Shown one piece after another: positions 32,213 through 45,326 of a stretch of DNA of 64,000 nt. Positions within the stretch are counted from its first letter, which is position 1; each line of letters opens with the position of its first letter. The notes under the pieces were generated by a model. It saw nothing but the letters and a program-made list of their open reading frames with translations, made no database searches and was not told the DNA's origin. The DNA comes from Vitellaria paradoxa (Eukaryota > Streptophyta > Magnoliopsida > Ericales > Sapotaceae). The stretch is taken from assembly GCA_019916065.1 (NCBI GenBank), contig CM034242.1, forward strand, positions 46,533,091 through 46,597,090, written 5' to 3'. The translations under genes were made by a program, and so were the position numbers.

Positions 32213-34398
32213 CTAGGTTCTAAGGTGAGGAGTCTCATCTGCATCAAGAGAAAGTATACCATAAATGCCTCGAGGAAGATCTCGCTGTGCAAAGAAATTT
32301 GATCTTGCTGATGAGTGCATGCCCAGTTAGCCATGAAGTCTGCTGCCTGATTGGCCTCCCTATAAACATGACAGATTTGAATCGGTGCAGATTTACAGAG
32401 TATTCGAATCCGAGCCAAGAGATAAGCATATTCCCAACAGCCTGAATTACAGGAAGTAACCCAAGAAATAGCAGTGGAGGAATCTGATTCAACAATCAAA
32501 GAAGAGAACCCAACTGAAGTGGCCATCTCTAACCCAACCTGAAGGGCCACTAGCTCAGCATAAATGATGGGCTGATGGTCCAAAAATCGACCAAATGCCC
32601 CCACAACTCTGCCCAAGTGATCACGAAGAATACCGCCTGCAGCTGAGGGACCCGGGTTACCACGGGAGCAGCCATCTACATTGAGCTTCAAAGAACCCAC
32701 AAGAGGCCGCCACCATGATATCAATCTCACTGTCCTGGTTTTGCAAGGCAGTGTTCTCAAAGAGCTCACAAACCCCACAGAAGAATCTCCACGAAGTTGT
32801 GAAGCTTTAAAGCCCAATGCCAAACCAAGAAGGTGCAAATCTGCTGTAATACTATGAATAACTCGCTGAACATGGAAGGAAATACCGTCAAATCTACAAG
32901 CATTACGAGTCTTCCATATGTGCCACAGTATGTAGCAAACAACCACAATCCTAATGTGGCTCACTGAAGGGGAACACCGACGCCAATGAAGTAGCATAGT
33001 AGAAACGGATGTAAACTCATAAAAGTGTAGCCCAAACATCCCAAAAAAATACTGCCAAACTTGCCGAGTCAGTGAGCAATGAAGAAAGAGGTGGCTCAGG
33101 GTCTCACAGTCACATCCACATATGCATCTTGAAACCATGTGAAAGCCTTTCTTGCCAAGGAGTCATCTAAAGCAAGAAAGCCATGAAGGAGCCGCCAAAT
33201 AAAGAAGGAAACCTGAATAGGAATGTGCCTCTGCCAAATGAAAGAATAAACAGGCCTGGGTTCCATAGAAGTCCGAATGTGCTCCCAAGTAGAACGAAGG
33301 GAGAAGTCTCCATCTAATGATAGACGCCATCTGATCAAATCTGGGCCTTGCTGTGTGGTTGGAATCATGAATATCTGCTCAGCAATAGAAGTGGGTAACT
33401 CAGCCAAAATCCTCTTCTTATCCCACCCTGTATCAGTCCAGTAAGAAGATACAGAAGCTGAAGAAGCTGCTAGAGGATTGAATGAAATTAGTGGGCAAGA
33501 GCCCACCCAGCAATCATACCAAAAGCTGGAATTCCCTGAACGAACTAACCATCTAATAAGGGGCTCAGCTGTCAGCCTGACAATGCAAAGGCGCCTCCAT
33601 AGAGGGGAAGCAGGATAAGTAAAATGAACCAGAGATGGTGATCAGCATAACAATATTTAGCCTTCATAAAGGAGGCCCATAAAGACTGCTGAGCTCTAAA
33701 ATGCCACCACAGTTTGATCTCACAAGCCATAACCACATCAGCCACAGGGAAGCAAACAGAGGCCCACTTGCACCAGTGAATTTTCCTTGAATTAGTAGTA
33801 TCACCCCAAAGGAATTTGGTAAATAATCGCTCCAACTGGTGAAAGACATCTGATGGAGGCCTCAAGACATGGAATAATAGATAGGCATGGAGGAAAGGAC
33901 ATGTCGAATCAGAATAATCTTACCCCCGAATGAGAGGAGTCGATTAGCCCAGCCTGAGATCTTATCTCTAACCTTCCTCACTAAATCTTCAAAGAAGGCA
34001 ATCTTAAGATTACCCAAATAAATGGGACATCCAAGATAGGTGAAAGGAAGATTACCTCTCTGAAAGCCAGTCACATTATGAATAATACTCCTTCTTGAAC
34101 CAGTAGACGATCTGCCAGTATCGTAGTGGCTGACCTTACAATGAATCACCTGGCCCATATCATGTAGAATTTGAACACTGAATGGTTGAGACCAGAAAAC
34201 CCAAATTTTCCCAGTAGCTGAAGCAAAAGCAGATTCCATGCCTAATTTGACTCTTGTAGAATCAATCTTCTCAGCTGAGAGAAAAGGCTCCAGAATACAA
34301 AGCAGCTGAAGATGGTGTAACTTAATAATACTTTTGAGTCTCCTGATAGAAGGATTCTGGCCAATCCCCCTTATATTCCAAATTAGGGACTTAATCAT
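32213..34398 (-). pseudogene. ORF2 of unit E, 627-codon in-frame deletion plus later lesions
   Basis: The first 92 residues of the endonuclease are fused through an Asp codon to residue 721 onward, at about 34120-34123. The deletion removes the rest of the endonuclease and the RT palm including FADD, and keeps the frame. Downstream there are further lesions: a lost A near 33874, the short deletion near 33742, a lost G near 33640, a lost base near 33150 and another near 32300. The zf-RVT and RNase H motifs can still be read in pieces. It is not functional. Confidence 0.92.
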
Positions 34399-37239
34399 TT
34401 TAAATTGCTCCTACCCTTACGGGCAATAGTTTGAGGGGGTTTGCTAGTACCTGTGCTTGTAGTAATACCCTTCTTTCCACCACGACGACTTCTAAGGACT
34501 CGCTGGAATCCATCATCATCAATGAGGCTAGTGCTGGGAGAAGAAGAGATAGCAACAGTTTTGGAGGTGGGATCCTCACTCTGGGAACATCAGCAGAGGC
34601 TCCAGGATCAGAATCAAAGCTATCATCAATCCCAAGTCTATTATCATCATCAGAGGAAATGTCATCAGCAGAATAAGGCGAGCCAACACGGCCTGAATGA
34701 AATGTCTGATTGCTGGGAATATCTTCTGACTGGAAATTAGTGGTAACACCAGGAGCTCGTCCAGGAGATAAAGAGAGAATATGAGATGCAGTCTCAGAAC
34801 AAGAACCTGGAGCTATGGTAACAGCTGTGCTATCCAATCCCAAAGAAGGAGTAGTAATAAGGAGCAATCACTGAAGCTGTAGTAGATGGTATAGTAGGAG
34901 CTTGTTCCTGCACTGAAGTAACAAGTATAAAAGCATCTGAGGAGGGGCATACCTGATCAGGAGGCATAGAAATAATAGGGGGGAAGATATAGCATAATCC
35001 TGATGTAGAGATGAAGGTCCTGCAGTAGCATGAACAAAACTGGAGGAGGGAATCTCAGGTGCTGGATGGGAGATAGGGGCTGAAATCTCAGACACAATAG
35101 GTCTCTGTGTAGGTTTTGGCACATAAACAAGTCTTTCTTGGGCAGTAGACACTTCCCCTGAAGAAGTTTTCCCTTTTCCTTTCTCATTTCCCACCCTGTC
35201 AGGAGGCCGAAGTGTGGGATTTGCAATAAAACATTTCTCCTGCTTGTGACCCAAATGCTTACATGACATGCAGTAATCTGGGAGCTTCTCAATAATAATA
35301 TCCTGAACAAAACCCGACTCCTCATCACCAACCCAAACCTTTTTGGTAAAGGAAGGTTGGGAAACATCACATTCAACCAACACCCGTGCAACAGTTGGTC
35401 TATTAAGAGTGGCAGTGGCATGATCAACTCTCAGTGGTTTACCAACAGCAGAGGCAATAGAAAATAATGCAGACTTACACTGGACTAAGTGTATGGGAAG
35501 ATAAGGCAGAGTGATCCAAACAGGGACAACTGGTGACTCCTCATTGCATCTGAATTGAGGGCTCCACTTGAAAACACGCATAGTGTGTCCCTGAACAAAC
35601 CAAGACTGTCTAGTCCATAGCCTGGTGTAATCCTCTTCAAGTCTCAACTTAATCAAAATATGCCGCTTGTCAAGCAGAGAAATTTGCCAATCACTTTTAA
35701 ATCCCAAAGAGGAAAAGAATTTTCTGATAAGCTCCATTGTTGGCCTCCCAAATGAAAACTTTCCAACTAAGGAGAGCTTAAAAGGTTCAGCCATGATAGC
35801 AATCTCCTCCTTAGAAAATAAAACAGCAGGCATTCCATGATAATTAGTGAGGGGTTTAATGGGAATTTCAGGGGAATGATTTTTCCCAATTCCAAGGGCA
35901 TCAATAAAAGATTTCTCAGGCCTAGGGATTTCCTTTTCAGGAGGTGAAGGAGAGGCTTGGTTCAGGGGTAAATTGGGGTTTTTGCAAAGATTTCATTTTC
36001 AGGGAGGAATGGTTAAGTTATGGGAAAAATTACCATTTTGGGGGAGGGAAGTGTAATTTTTGGTTTTGGGAGGGTTTTTTGAAAGGGCGGGGAATTGGGA
36101 AGAGTTGGAGTTTTCAAGGTCGAAGTTGGAATTTTTAATTTTGGAGTTAGGGTTTACAATTTGGGAATTAGGGTTTTCAATTGGGAATTTTCGACATTAG
36201 GGTTTTCAATTTGGGGATTTGGATGATTAGGGTTCACATGGAGTGGGGGATTTGTTAAATTAGGGTTAGGGATTGGGATTGAGGGTTCAATTTGGGGGAA
36301 TTGGGTAGTTGGGGAAATTAGGGTTTTAGATTGGGAAAATTGGCCAATTTGGGGATTTAGGGTTTGCAATTGGGAATTCATGGTAATAGGGATTTGGGGA
36401 TTATGTGAATTGGGAATTTGGGAGTTAGGTTTGAAATTGAAGAAGAATTAGGGATTGGCTCATTAAGGGTAGTTTGGGCATTGGACATATAAAGTGTACC
36501 TAGGTTAGAATTAGGGTTTTGGAGAAAGGGGTGGCGGCTAGGGTTTGAGGGGGGCTGGCTGCCAAGGTGGCGGCGCCGGTGGGGGGGTCGCCGGAGTGCC
36601 GGAGATGGCCGGAATCCGGTCGGCGGCCGGCGGTATGAAATGGTCGGCGGTAGGGTGAAATTGAGGGTTTTTTGAGGTTTTTTGAGGGAGAACATGGTAG
36701 GGCTCGGCCATGGCAGCCATGGGTGATGTGAGAGGACCTTTTTGAGGTTGTTGGACGTTAGGAACTTCGCCGGAAAAACTAGGTACGGTAGATCCCACAT
36801 TAACGGTTGAAGGGAGGAAGTTCCTTTGGTTTTGATGTCGGTTTTGAGAGCCCTGTACAGCTGCTGTTAGGGCTTCAATTTGGGCATGGAAACCACCCAA
36901 AATACCTACAATCTGTTCCAGATTCAATGGGGAAGAAAGATCTTCACGGCCGGCCAAAGGATGAGGGTTTTGGCCGAATTTTTTCGAAAAAAGAACCAAT
37001 TCCATGAGGAACTGCTGTGATATTTTCCAGCACCATAGGAGGGCTGAAAATCAGTCCCTTGGACGTGGAGGCACGCTGGTTTGGTTAGAAAACATGGCTG
37101 GTCGCAAATCGGTGCCGGAGGAGGGAGGATTCTTACCGGAAACTTCAAGATTCACCATTGTAATCGAAGAGGGCAGCTGCGGTCCCTCATGTTCAAGTTC
37201 GGCAGCCATGAAAGGCTGCCCGGAAGTGTTCGTCGCCAA
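34395..37239 (-). pseudogene. ORF1 of unit E, frameshifted
   Basis: Same protein type as in B (N-terminus MATNTSGQPF then MAAELE; DUF4283; CMSCKHLGHKQEKC). The DUF4283-knuckle part reads in one frame (34868-35833). Lesions: one lost G near 34584, an extra base near 34859, one near 35990, and several in the N-terminal third (near 36190, 36430, 36590, 36970, 37080). Many are in G or T homopolymers. Confidence 0.9.
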
Positions 37240-37309
37240 AGAATCGTCGGAGAAAGGTTCGCCGAAGAGGGAGAAGGAGATTGGCCGGCGGCTTCGCGGA
37301 AAACCGGCC

Positions 37310-37324
37310 GGACGGCGCCGGAAA
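37310..37324 (-). promoter_or_regulatory. Conserved 5' UTR core, unit E
   Basis: The fifth copy of GGACGGCGCCGGAAA, about 60 bases from the telomere junction. Confidence 0.5.
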
Positions 37325-37382
37325 AAGGTTGGCCGAGGCTATGGAGGTTGAGAGAATTTTTTAGAGAGAGAAAGTAGAGTTT

Positions 37383-37961
37383 GGTTTAGGGTTTAGGGTT
37401 TAGGGTTTAGGGTTCAGGGTTCAGGGTTCAGGGTTCAGGGTTTAGGGTTCAGGGTTTAGGCTTTAGGGTTTAGGGTTTAGGGTTTAGGGTTTGGGGTTTG
37501 GGGTTTGGGGTTCAGGGTTCAGGGTTCAGGGTTCAGGGTTCAGGGTTCATGGTTCAGGGTTCAGGGTTTAAGGGTTTAGGGTTTCAGGGTTCAGGGTTCA
37601 GGGTTCAGGGTTTAGGGTTTAGGGTTTAGGTTATTTAGGGTTCAGGGTTCAGGGTTCAGGGTTCAGGGTTCAGGGTTCAGGGTTCAGGGTTCAGGGTTTA
37701 GGGTTCAGGGTTCAGGGCTCAGGGTTCAGGGTTTAGGGTTCAGGGTTTAGGGTTTAGGGTTAGGGTTTAGGGTTTAGGGTTCAGGGTTTAGGGTTTAGGG
37801 TTCAGGGTTCAGGGTTCAGGGTTCAGGGTTTAGGGTTTAGGGTTCAGGGTTCAGGGTTCAGGGTTTAGGGTTCAGGGTTCAGGGTTCAGGGTTCAGGGTT
37901 TAGGGTTCAGGGTTTAGGGTTCAGGGTTCAGGGTTCAGGGTTCAGGGTTTAGGGTTTAGGG
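37383..37961 (+). repeat. Telomere repeat block T5, proximal part
   Basis: About 0.58 kb of TTTAGGG and TTCAGGG with a patch of TTTGGGG units near 37490-37510. It begins with four canonical units after the LINE 5' end and ends in two canonical units against the tail of the SINE-like element. Confidence 0.95.
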
Positions 37962-38079
37962 TTTTTTTTTAATTTTTTTTTGAAAGGTGATTTTTTTTTT
38001 AAGGGGAGGGGGAAGACTCGAACTCGAGTCATGAGCAGACAGAAAAGGCTCTTAACCACTGAGTTAAAGGCCACGCTCG
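37962..38079 (-). mobile_element. tRNA-derived SINE-like element in telomere repeats
   Basis: About 80 bases of non-telomeric sequence, then an A-rich tail on the minus strand. The sense strand begins near 38079. It contains an A-box-like segment (GTGGCC...AACTCAGTGG, about 38056-38074), a D-arm-like GTTAAGAGCC, and a B-box-like AGTTCGAGTC (38015-38024) inside a GACTCGAGTTCGAGTC stem-loop. It ends CCCCCTCCCCTT, then A10 and a second A-rich patch. Orientation and junction phase match the LINEs, so it may use their machinery. No acceptor stem pairs, so it is not a working tRNA gene. A tRNA pseudogene is the alternative. Confidence 0.6.
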
Positions 38080-38329
38080 GTTTAGGGTTTAGGGTTTAGG
38101 GTTTAGGGTTTAGGGTTTAGGGTTCAGGTTCAGGGTTCAGGGTTTAGGGTTAGGGTTCAGGGTCAGGGTTAGGGTTTATGGTTTCGGGTTTAGGGTTTTT
38201 TTTTTTTTTTTTTTTTTAGGGTAAGGTTCAGGGTTTAAGGGTTCAGGGTTTCAGGTGTTCAGGGTTCAGGGTTTAGGGTTCAGGGTTCAGGGTTCAGGGG
38301 TTCAGGTAGGGCTTTCGGGTTTGGTTAGG
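38080..38329 (+). repeat. Telomere repeat block T5, distal part
   Basis: About 0.25 kb. Six canonical TTTAGGG units follow the SINE-like element, then TTCAGGG and irregular units. A 22-base pure T run (38196-38217) lies between telomere units with nothing else attached. The last units before unit F are degenerate (TTTCGGG, TTTGG). Confidence 0.9.
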
Positions 38330-38633
38330 TTTTTTTTTTTTTTTTTTTAAAAAAAACCTCCTAGCGGGAGGGGGTTTGGCAGGGACCCCTACCAGTTTAT
38401 TAATAATTGAAAAAAGAAGTACATGATTGGAGGGGGACCTAAAACCTTACCTCCAAGAGAGTGATGGAAAACAATAATAGAAATAAAATAATAGAGCGGT
38501 GACTCACCGCATTACAAATGTAATGAAAATAGCTAGATAAATAAGAGATAGGATGTGGTGACTCACCACAGTACAAAAATAAGGAGGGGGACATGGACCT
38601 GACCTCCAAAGTATAAGATAAAAACTGAAAACT

Positions 38634-41600
38634 CTAGGTCCTAAGGTGAGGAGTCTCATCTGCATCAAGAGAAAGTATACCATAAATGCCTCGAGGAAGA
38701 TCTCGCTGTGCAAAGAAATTCTGATCTTGCTGATGAGTGCAATGCCCAGTTAGCCATGAAGTCTGCTGCCTGATTGGCCTCCCTATAAACATGACAGATT
38801 TGAATCGGTGCAGATTTACAGAGTATTCGAATCCGAGCCAAGAGATAAGCATATTCCCAACAGCCTGAATTACAGGAAGTAACCCAAGAAATAGCAGTGG
38901 AGGAATCTGATTCAACAATCAAAGAAGAGAACCCAACTGAAGTGGCCATCTCTAACCCAACCTGAAGGGCCACTAGCTCAGCATAAATGATGGGCTGATG
39001 GTCCAAAAATCGACCCAAATGCCCCCACAACTCTGCCCAAGTGATCACGAAGAATACCGCCTGCAGCTGAGGGACCCGGGTTACCACGGGAGCAGCCATC
39101 TACATTGAGCTTCAAAGAACCCACAAGAGGCCGCCGCCATGATATCAATCTCACTGTCCTGGTTTTGCAAGGCAGTGTTCTCAAAGAGCTCACAAACCCC
39201 ACAGAAGAATCTCCACGAAGTTGTGAAGCTTTAAAGCCCAATGCCAAACCAAGAAGGTGCAAATCTGCTGTAATACTATGAATAACTCGCTGAACTTGGA
39301 AGGAAATACCGTCAAATCTACAAGCATTACGAGTCTTCCATATGTGCCACAGTATGTAGCAAACAACCACAATCCTAATGTGGCTCACTGAAGGGGAACA
39401 CCGACGCCAATGAAGTAGCATAGTAGAAACGGATGTAAACTCATAAAAGTGTAGCCCAAACATCCCAAAAAATACTGCCAAACTTGCCGAGTCAGTGAGC
39501 AATGAAGAAAGAGGTGGCTCAGGGTCTCACAGTCACATCCACATATGCATCTTGAAACCATGTGAAGCCTTTGCTTGCCAAGGAGTCATCTAAAGCAAGA
39601 AAGCCATGAAGGAGCCGCCAAATAAAGAAGGAAACCTGAATAGGAATGTGCCTCTGCCAAATGAAAGAATAAACAGGCCTGGGTTCCATAGAAGTCCGAA
39701 TGTGCTCCCAAGTAGAACGAAGGGAGAAGTCTCCATCTAATGATAGACGCCATCTGATCAAATCTGGGCCTTGCTGTGTGGTTGGAATCATGAATATCTG
39801 CTCAGCAATAGAAGTGGGTAACTCAGCCAAAATCCTCTCCTTATCCCACCCTGTATCAGTCCAGTAAGAAGATACAGAAGCTGAAGAAGCTGCTAGAGGA
39901 TTGAATGAAATTAGTGGGCAAGAGCCCACCCAGCAATCATACCAAAAGCTGGAATTCCCTGAACGAACTAACCATCTAATAAGGGGCTCAGCTGTCAGCC
40001 TGACAATGCAAAGGCGCCTCCATAGAGGGGAAGCAGGATAAGGTAAAATGAACCAGAGATGGGTGATCAGCATAACAATATTTAGCCTTCATAAAGGAGG
40101 CCCATAACGACTGCTGAGCTCTAAAATGCCACCACAGTTTTGATCTCACAAGCCATAACCACATCAGCCAGAGAACGAACCCCTATACCCCCTTCTTCCA
40201 CAGGGAAGCAAACAGAGGCCCACTTGCACCAGTGAATTTTCCTTGAAGTAGTAGTATCACCCCAAAGGAATTTGGTAAATAATCGCTCCAACTGGTGAAA
40301 GACATCTGATGGAGGCCTCAAGACATGGAATAAATAGATAGGCATGGAGGAAAGGACATGTCGAATCAGAATAATCTTACCCCCGAATGAGAGGAGTCGA
40401 TAGCCCAGCCTGAGATCTTATCTCTAACCTTCCTCACTAAATCTTCAAAGAAGGCAATCTTAAGATTACCCAAATAAATGGGACATCCAAGATAGGTGAA
40501 AGGAAGATTACCTCTCTGAAAGCCAGTCACATTATGAATAATACTCCTTCTTGAACCAGTAGACGATCTGCCAGTATAATATCTACTCTTAGCCTGACTG
40601 ACGAGTTGGCCTGAAATAGCCTCATATCTGTGTAGGACTTCCATGAAACGACGAAGACTATCTCTGCTCCCATTAGCAAAATGATGATATCATCAGCAAA
40701 ACTCAAATGAGAGATGGTGATGGGAACTCCTGTAGCATAGGCAACTGAGGATACGAGCTACTAATCTATCCAAACTCCTGGAAAGAAATTCTGCTGCAAT
40801 AATAAAGAGGCTAGGAGAAATAGGATCACCCTGTCGTAATCCCCTCTGTGACTGGAAGAATCCCTTAGCAACCCCATTAACCATCACAGAAAACCAAGGG
40901 TTTGTAATGGCTCTGTGAATCAATGAAATCCACTGCTCAGAAAACCAAAGGCCCGAAGCATCTGAAGAATAAAAGGCCTGGACATCCTATCATATGCTTT
41001 AGCCATATCCAGCTTTATCACCACATACCCCCTCGAGTCCTTCTATTCAAATCATGAACTAAATCCTGGGCAAGCAGTATGTTGTCGTGGATCAATCTTC
41101 CAGGAACAAAACCACTCTGGGAGGGAGAGATAAGCTGAGGTAGAATGCAGGAAAGCCTGGAAACCAGAATTTTAGTAATGACTTTATTACTCACATTACA
41201 AAGAATGATTGGCCTAAAATCAGCCATTTGGTAGGAGAAGATTTGTTAGGCAGCAGTACAAGAAGAGTGCTTAAAAACCTCTGGGCATAGGAGATCCTCT
41301 GAAATAATCAACAACAGCAGTGTGAAAGTCCATACCAATCACCTCCCAGCAAGCCTGGTAAAATTTACTACAAAACCCATCTGGGCTGGAGAATATCAGA
41401 ATCTATAGAGAAACAGCCCTCACGGACTTCCCTCGATCGAAGGGAGCCCACCTAGTGAGTTATTATCCTCTCAGTTACCAAAGTAGGATAAAAGTCAAAG
41501 TCTCTCTCAGAGAAGGTAGACTCATCACCAGATAGGAGAGTCTGAAAATAGGACACTGCTGATGGGCCTCAATTGCCTCTGTATCTGTAATCCACATACC

Positions 41601-42729
41601 GTCATTCCCCTGAATACGATGGACTCCAAGAATATGGTGCTTCCTTCGAATCATGGCATGAAAAAAAGGGAATTGGCGTCCCCCTCCTTTAGCCATCTAA
41701 CACGGGATTGCTGTCTCAAAAATGACTCCTCTCTGGATAAAGCTTGGAGTAACCTGGCTTTGGCCAATTGCCAAAGCTGATCGATCCTGATCAGAGCCTG
41801 ATGCATCAAATAAGCCCTCCCCCTATAAAGTACTTCTTGTTCAGCCTCATGAACTTTTATTAAAGACATTTCCAATACCTCTTTGTTCCACTGCTTAAGA
41901 CAATGTTTGAGCCTTATAAGTTTCTGCTGGAAAGCACTCATACCATTTGAGAAAACGGGCAAGAGTGACCAGTTATGTTTGATGAATTTCCATCAAGTCA
42001 GGATGTTTCAACCAGGTATGTAAAAATTTGAATCTACTGGGGCCCCGGGCCTGTCCCTAAATCACAGGGATAATAGAGAGGAGAATGATCAGATCCAGTG
42101 CGGTTGAGGTGTGAACTTTGAACACAGGAAAGTGTCTCCCCCACTGATTATTAACCACTACCCTGTCCAATCTACGCCTAGTGAAACCATTTGCCAAGTA
42201 TAAGGAGTCCCCTCAAAACCAGCATCTTCAAGTCCACAGTCCATAAGAGTCACATTAAAGTCATCAATGGCTGATTGAAGTTGAGGATGACCCCCAACCA
42301 CTTCAGAATGCTGCTGTACAACATTAAAGTCTCCCCCAACCATCCAAGCACCATCAATTTCCCTAGAAAATGTAAGCAGAGCATCCCAAAGGTCCAAGCG
42401 TAATGGTGCTGAACACTTAGCATAAACAAAGGATAAAATACCGGCTCTGGAAGGGAAGTAGTGGCTGACCTTACAAGGAATCACCGGCCCATATCATGTA
42501 GAATTTGAACACTGAATGGTTGAGACCAAAAACCCAAATTTTCCAGTAGCTGAAGCAAAAGCAGATTCCATGCCTAATTTGACTCTTGTAGAATCAATCT
42601 TCTCAGCTGAGAGAAAAGGCTCCAGAATACAAAGCAGCTGAAGATGGTGTAACTTAATAATACTTTTGAGTCTCCTGAAGAAGGATTCTGGCCAATCCCC
42701 CTTATATTCCAAATTAGGGACTTGATCAT
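38634..42729 (-). pseudogene. ORF2 of unit F, many indels
   Basis: Homologous to D along the full length, but the frame changes repeatedly: near 38740, 39010, 39470, 39565, 40045, 40135, 40400, 40680, 40750, 40950, 41030, 41230 and at many sites between 41270 and 42560. Readable pieces include the endonuclease GGDFN, QRGLRQGDP, the zf-RVT segment and the RNase H motifs. It is not functional as written. Confidence 0.9.
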
Positions 42730-45326
42730 TTTAAATTGCTCCTACCCTTACGGGCAACTAGTTTGAGGGGGTTTGTGTAGTACCTGTGCTTGTATTAATA
42801 CCCTTCTTTCCACCACGACGACTTCTAAGGACTCGCTGGAATCCATCATCATCAATGAGGCTAGTGCTGGGAGAAGAAGAGATAGCAACAGTTTTGGGGG
42901 TGGGATCCTCACTCTTGGGAACATCAGCAGAGGCTCCAGGATCAGAATCAAAGCTATCATCAATCCCAAGTCTATATCATCATCAGAGAAATGTCATCAG
43001 CAGAATGTGGCGAGCCAACACGGCCTGAATGAAATGTCCGATTGCTGGGAATATCTTTGACTGTAAATTAGTGGTAATACCAGGAGCTGTCCAGGAGATA
43101 AAGAGAGATATGAGATGCGTCTCAGAACAAGAACCTGGAGCTATGGTAACAGCTGTGCTATCCAATCCCAAAGAAGGAGTAGTAATAGGAGCAATCACTG
43201 AAGTGTAGTAGATGGTATTATAGTAGGAGCTTGTTCTGCACTGAAGTAACAAGTATAAAAGCATCTGAGGAGGGGCATACCTGATCAGGAGGCATAGAAA
43301 TAATAGGGGGGGAAGATATTAGCATAATCTGATGTAGAGATGAAGGTCCAGCAGTGCATGAACAAACTGGAGGAGGGAATCTCAGGTGCTGATGGAGATA
43401 GGGCTGAAATCTCAGACACAATAGGTCTTCTGTGTAGGTTTTGGCACATAAACAACGTCCTTTCTTGGGCACAGTAGACACTTCCCCTGAAGAAGTTTTC
43501 CCTTTCATTTCTCATTTCCCCACCCTGTCAGGAGGCCGAATGGCCGATGTGGGATTTGCAATATAAAACATTTTCTCCTGCTTGTGACCCAACTGCTTAC
43601 ATGACATGCAGTAATCTGGGAAGCTTCTCATAATAATATCCTGAACAAAACCCGACTCCTCATCACCAACCAAACCTTTTTGGTAAAGGAAGGTTGGGAA
43701 ACATCACATTCTAACCAACCCGTGCAACAGTTGGTCTATTAAGAGTGGCAGGGCATGATCAACTCTCAGTGGTTTACCAACAGCAGAGGCAATAGAAAAT
43801 AATGCAGATTACACTGGACTAAGTGTATGGGAAGATAAGGCAGAGTGATCCAGACTAGGGACAACTGGTGGACTCTTCATTGCATCTGAATTGAGGGCTC
43901 CACTTGAAAACACGCATAGTGTGTCCTGAACAAACAAGACTGTCTAGTCCATAGCCTGGTGTAATCCTCTTCAAGTCTCAACTTAATCAAAATATGTCGC
44001 TTGTCAAGCAGAGAAATTTGCCAATCACCTTTCAATCCCAAAGAGGAAAAGAATTTTCTGATAAGCTCCATTGTTGGCCTCCCAAATGAAAACTTTCCAA
44101 CTAAGGAGAGCTTAAAAGGTTCAGCCATGATAGCAATCTCCTCCTTAGAAAATAAAATAGCAGGCATTCCATGATAATTAGTGAGGGGTTTAATGGGAAT
44201 TTCAGGGGAATGATTTTTCCCAATTCCAAGGGCATCAATGAAAGATTTCTCCGGCCTAGAGATTTCCTTTTCAGGAGGTGAGGGAGATGCTTGGTTCGGG
44301 GGTAAATTGGGGTTTTTTGCAAAGATTTTTTTTTGGTGGAATGGTTAATTTATGGGAAAAATTACCATTTTGGGGGAGGGAAGTGTAATTTTTGGTTTTG
44401 GGAGGGTTTTTTGAAAGGGGGGGAATTGGGAAAGGTTAGGGTCTTCAAGATTAGAATTAGGTTTTTCAATTTTGGAGTTAGGGTTTTCAATTTGGGGATT
44501 TGGCTCACTAGGGTTTTTAATTTGGGGATTTGGCAAATTAGGGTTAGAAATTGGAATTGGGGATTCAATTTGGGTAAATTGGCTAATTGATGGGTTTAGG
44601 GTTTCGGATTGGGGAAATTGGCCAATTGAGGGAATTAGGGTTTCCAATTGGGGAGTGTAGGAATTGGGGATTTGGGAATTAGGGTTTGAAATTGGTGAGG
44701 GATTAGGGATTGAAAGGCTAAGGGTAGATTGGGAAATTATGGGATAAAGTGTATCATGGTTAATTTTAGGGTTAGAGGAAGAAAGGGTGGCGGCTAGGGT
44801 TTGTGAGGGGCCGGCTGCCATGGTGGCGGCGCCGGTGGGGAAGGTCGCCGGAGGGCCGGTGATGGCCGGGTTTTGGTCGCCGGCGGCCGGTGAGGGTGAA
44901 AAACCGGCCGGCGAGGGGTATGGTTGGGTTTTTTGAGGGTTTTGAGAGGAGGATGAGGGTGGGGCGGCCATGGCTGCCATGGAAGCTGTAGACACACTGG
45001 TTTTTTCCAGATTAGTAGCAATTGAAGTAGGGAAACACGAAAATCATCAATTGGATCACCGATTTGCACATTTCGGCCACTAATCCCTTTGAAACCGGCG
45101 GCAATGCTTGTCAATTGCTCTTGGATACCAACCAACACCATAGCTAACTGGTTTTGAATGAGAGAAGGGCTGGTTTGAGGGGAAATCACTGCACCTTGTG
45201 TGGATGAGGCCGGATTTGCACCGGATGGAAGGAAACTTCATGGCCGGAAGTTGTAGTGCCTATACCGGCCGGAATACCGCCGGAATCTTCAGAGGCCGAA
45301 CCTTCTTCACCCTCTAAATCTGCCAT
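42726..45326 (-). pseudogene. ORF1 of unit F, many indels
   Basis: It starts at the Met of MADLEGEEG (45326), which reads clearly here. The N-terminal type is that of D (GRNVQIGDPIDDFRV). The 44345-44995 part is open and holds the MAAMAAPP segment and the Asn/Pro/Gln/Ile stretch. The DUF4283 part is open at 43877-44167. The knuckle region near 43565-43610 and the tail are broken by several one-base changes. Confidence 0.88.

Larger units (their letters stand above)
31918..37382 (-). mobile_element. LINE unit E with internal deletion
   Basis: A 5.5-kb copy with intact ends (T run 31918-31929; leader core at 37310-37324) and an ORF1 of the A/B type. A central piece equivalent to B 14303-16183 is missing. 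It also lacks a short segment near 33742 that in B encodes part of the RT-to-zf-RVT linker (EEGGIGVRS). Such deleted copies might be mobilised in trans, since both ends remain. Confidence 0.93.

Noticed and set aside
37962..38079. A functional tRNA gene
   Set aside because: A- and B-box-like parts are present, but the ends do not pair into an acceptor stem and no proper anticodon arm is visible; a SINE or tRNA pseudogene fits better.
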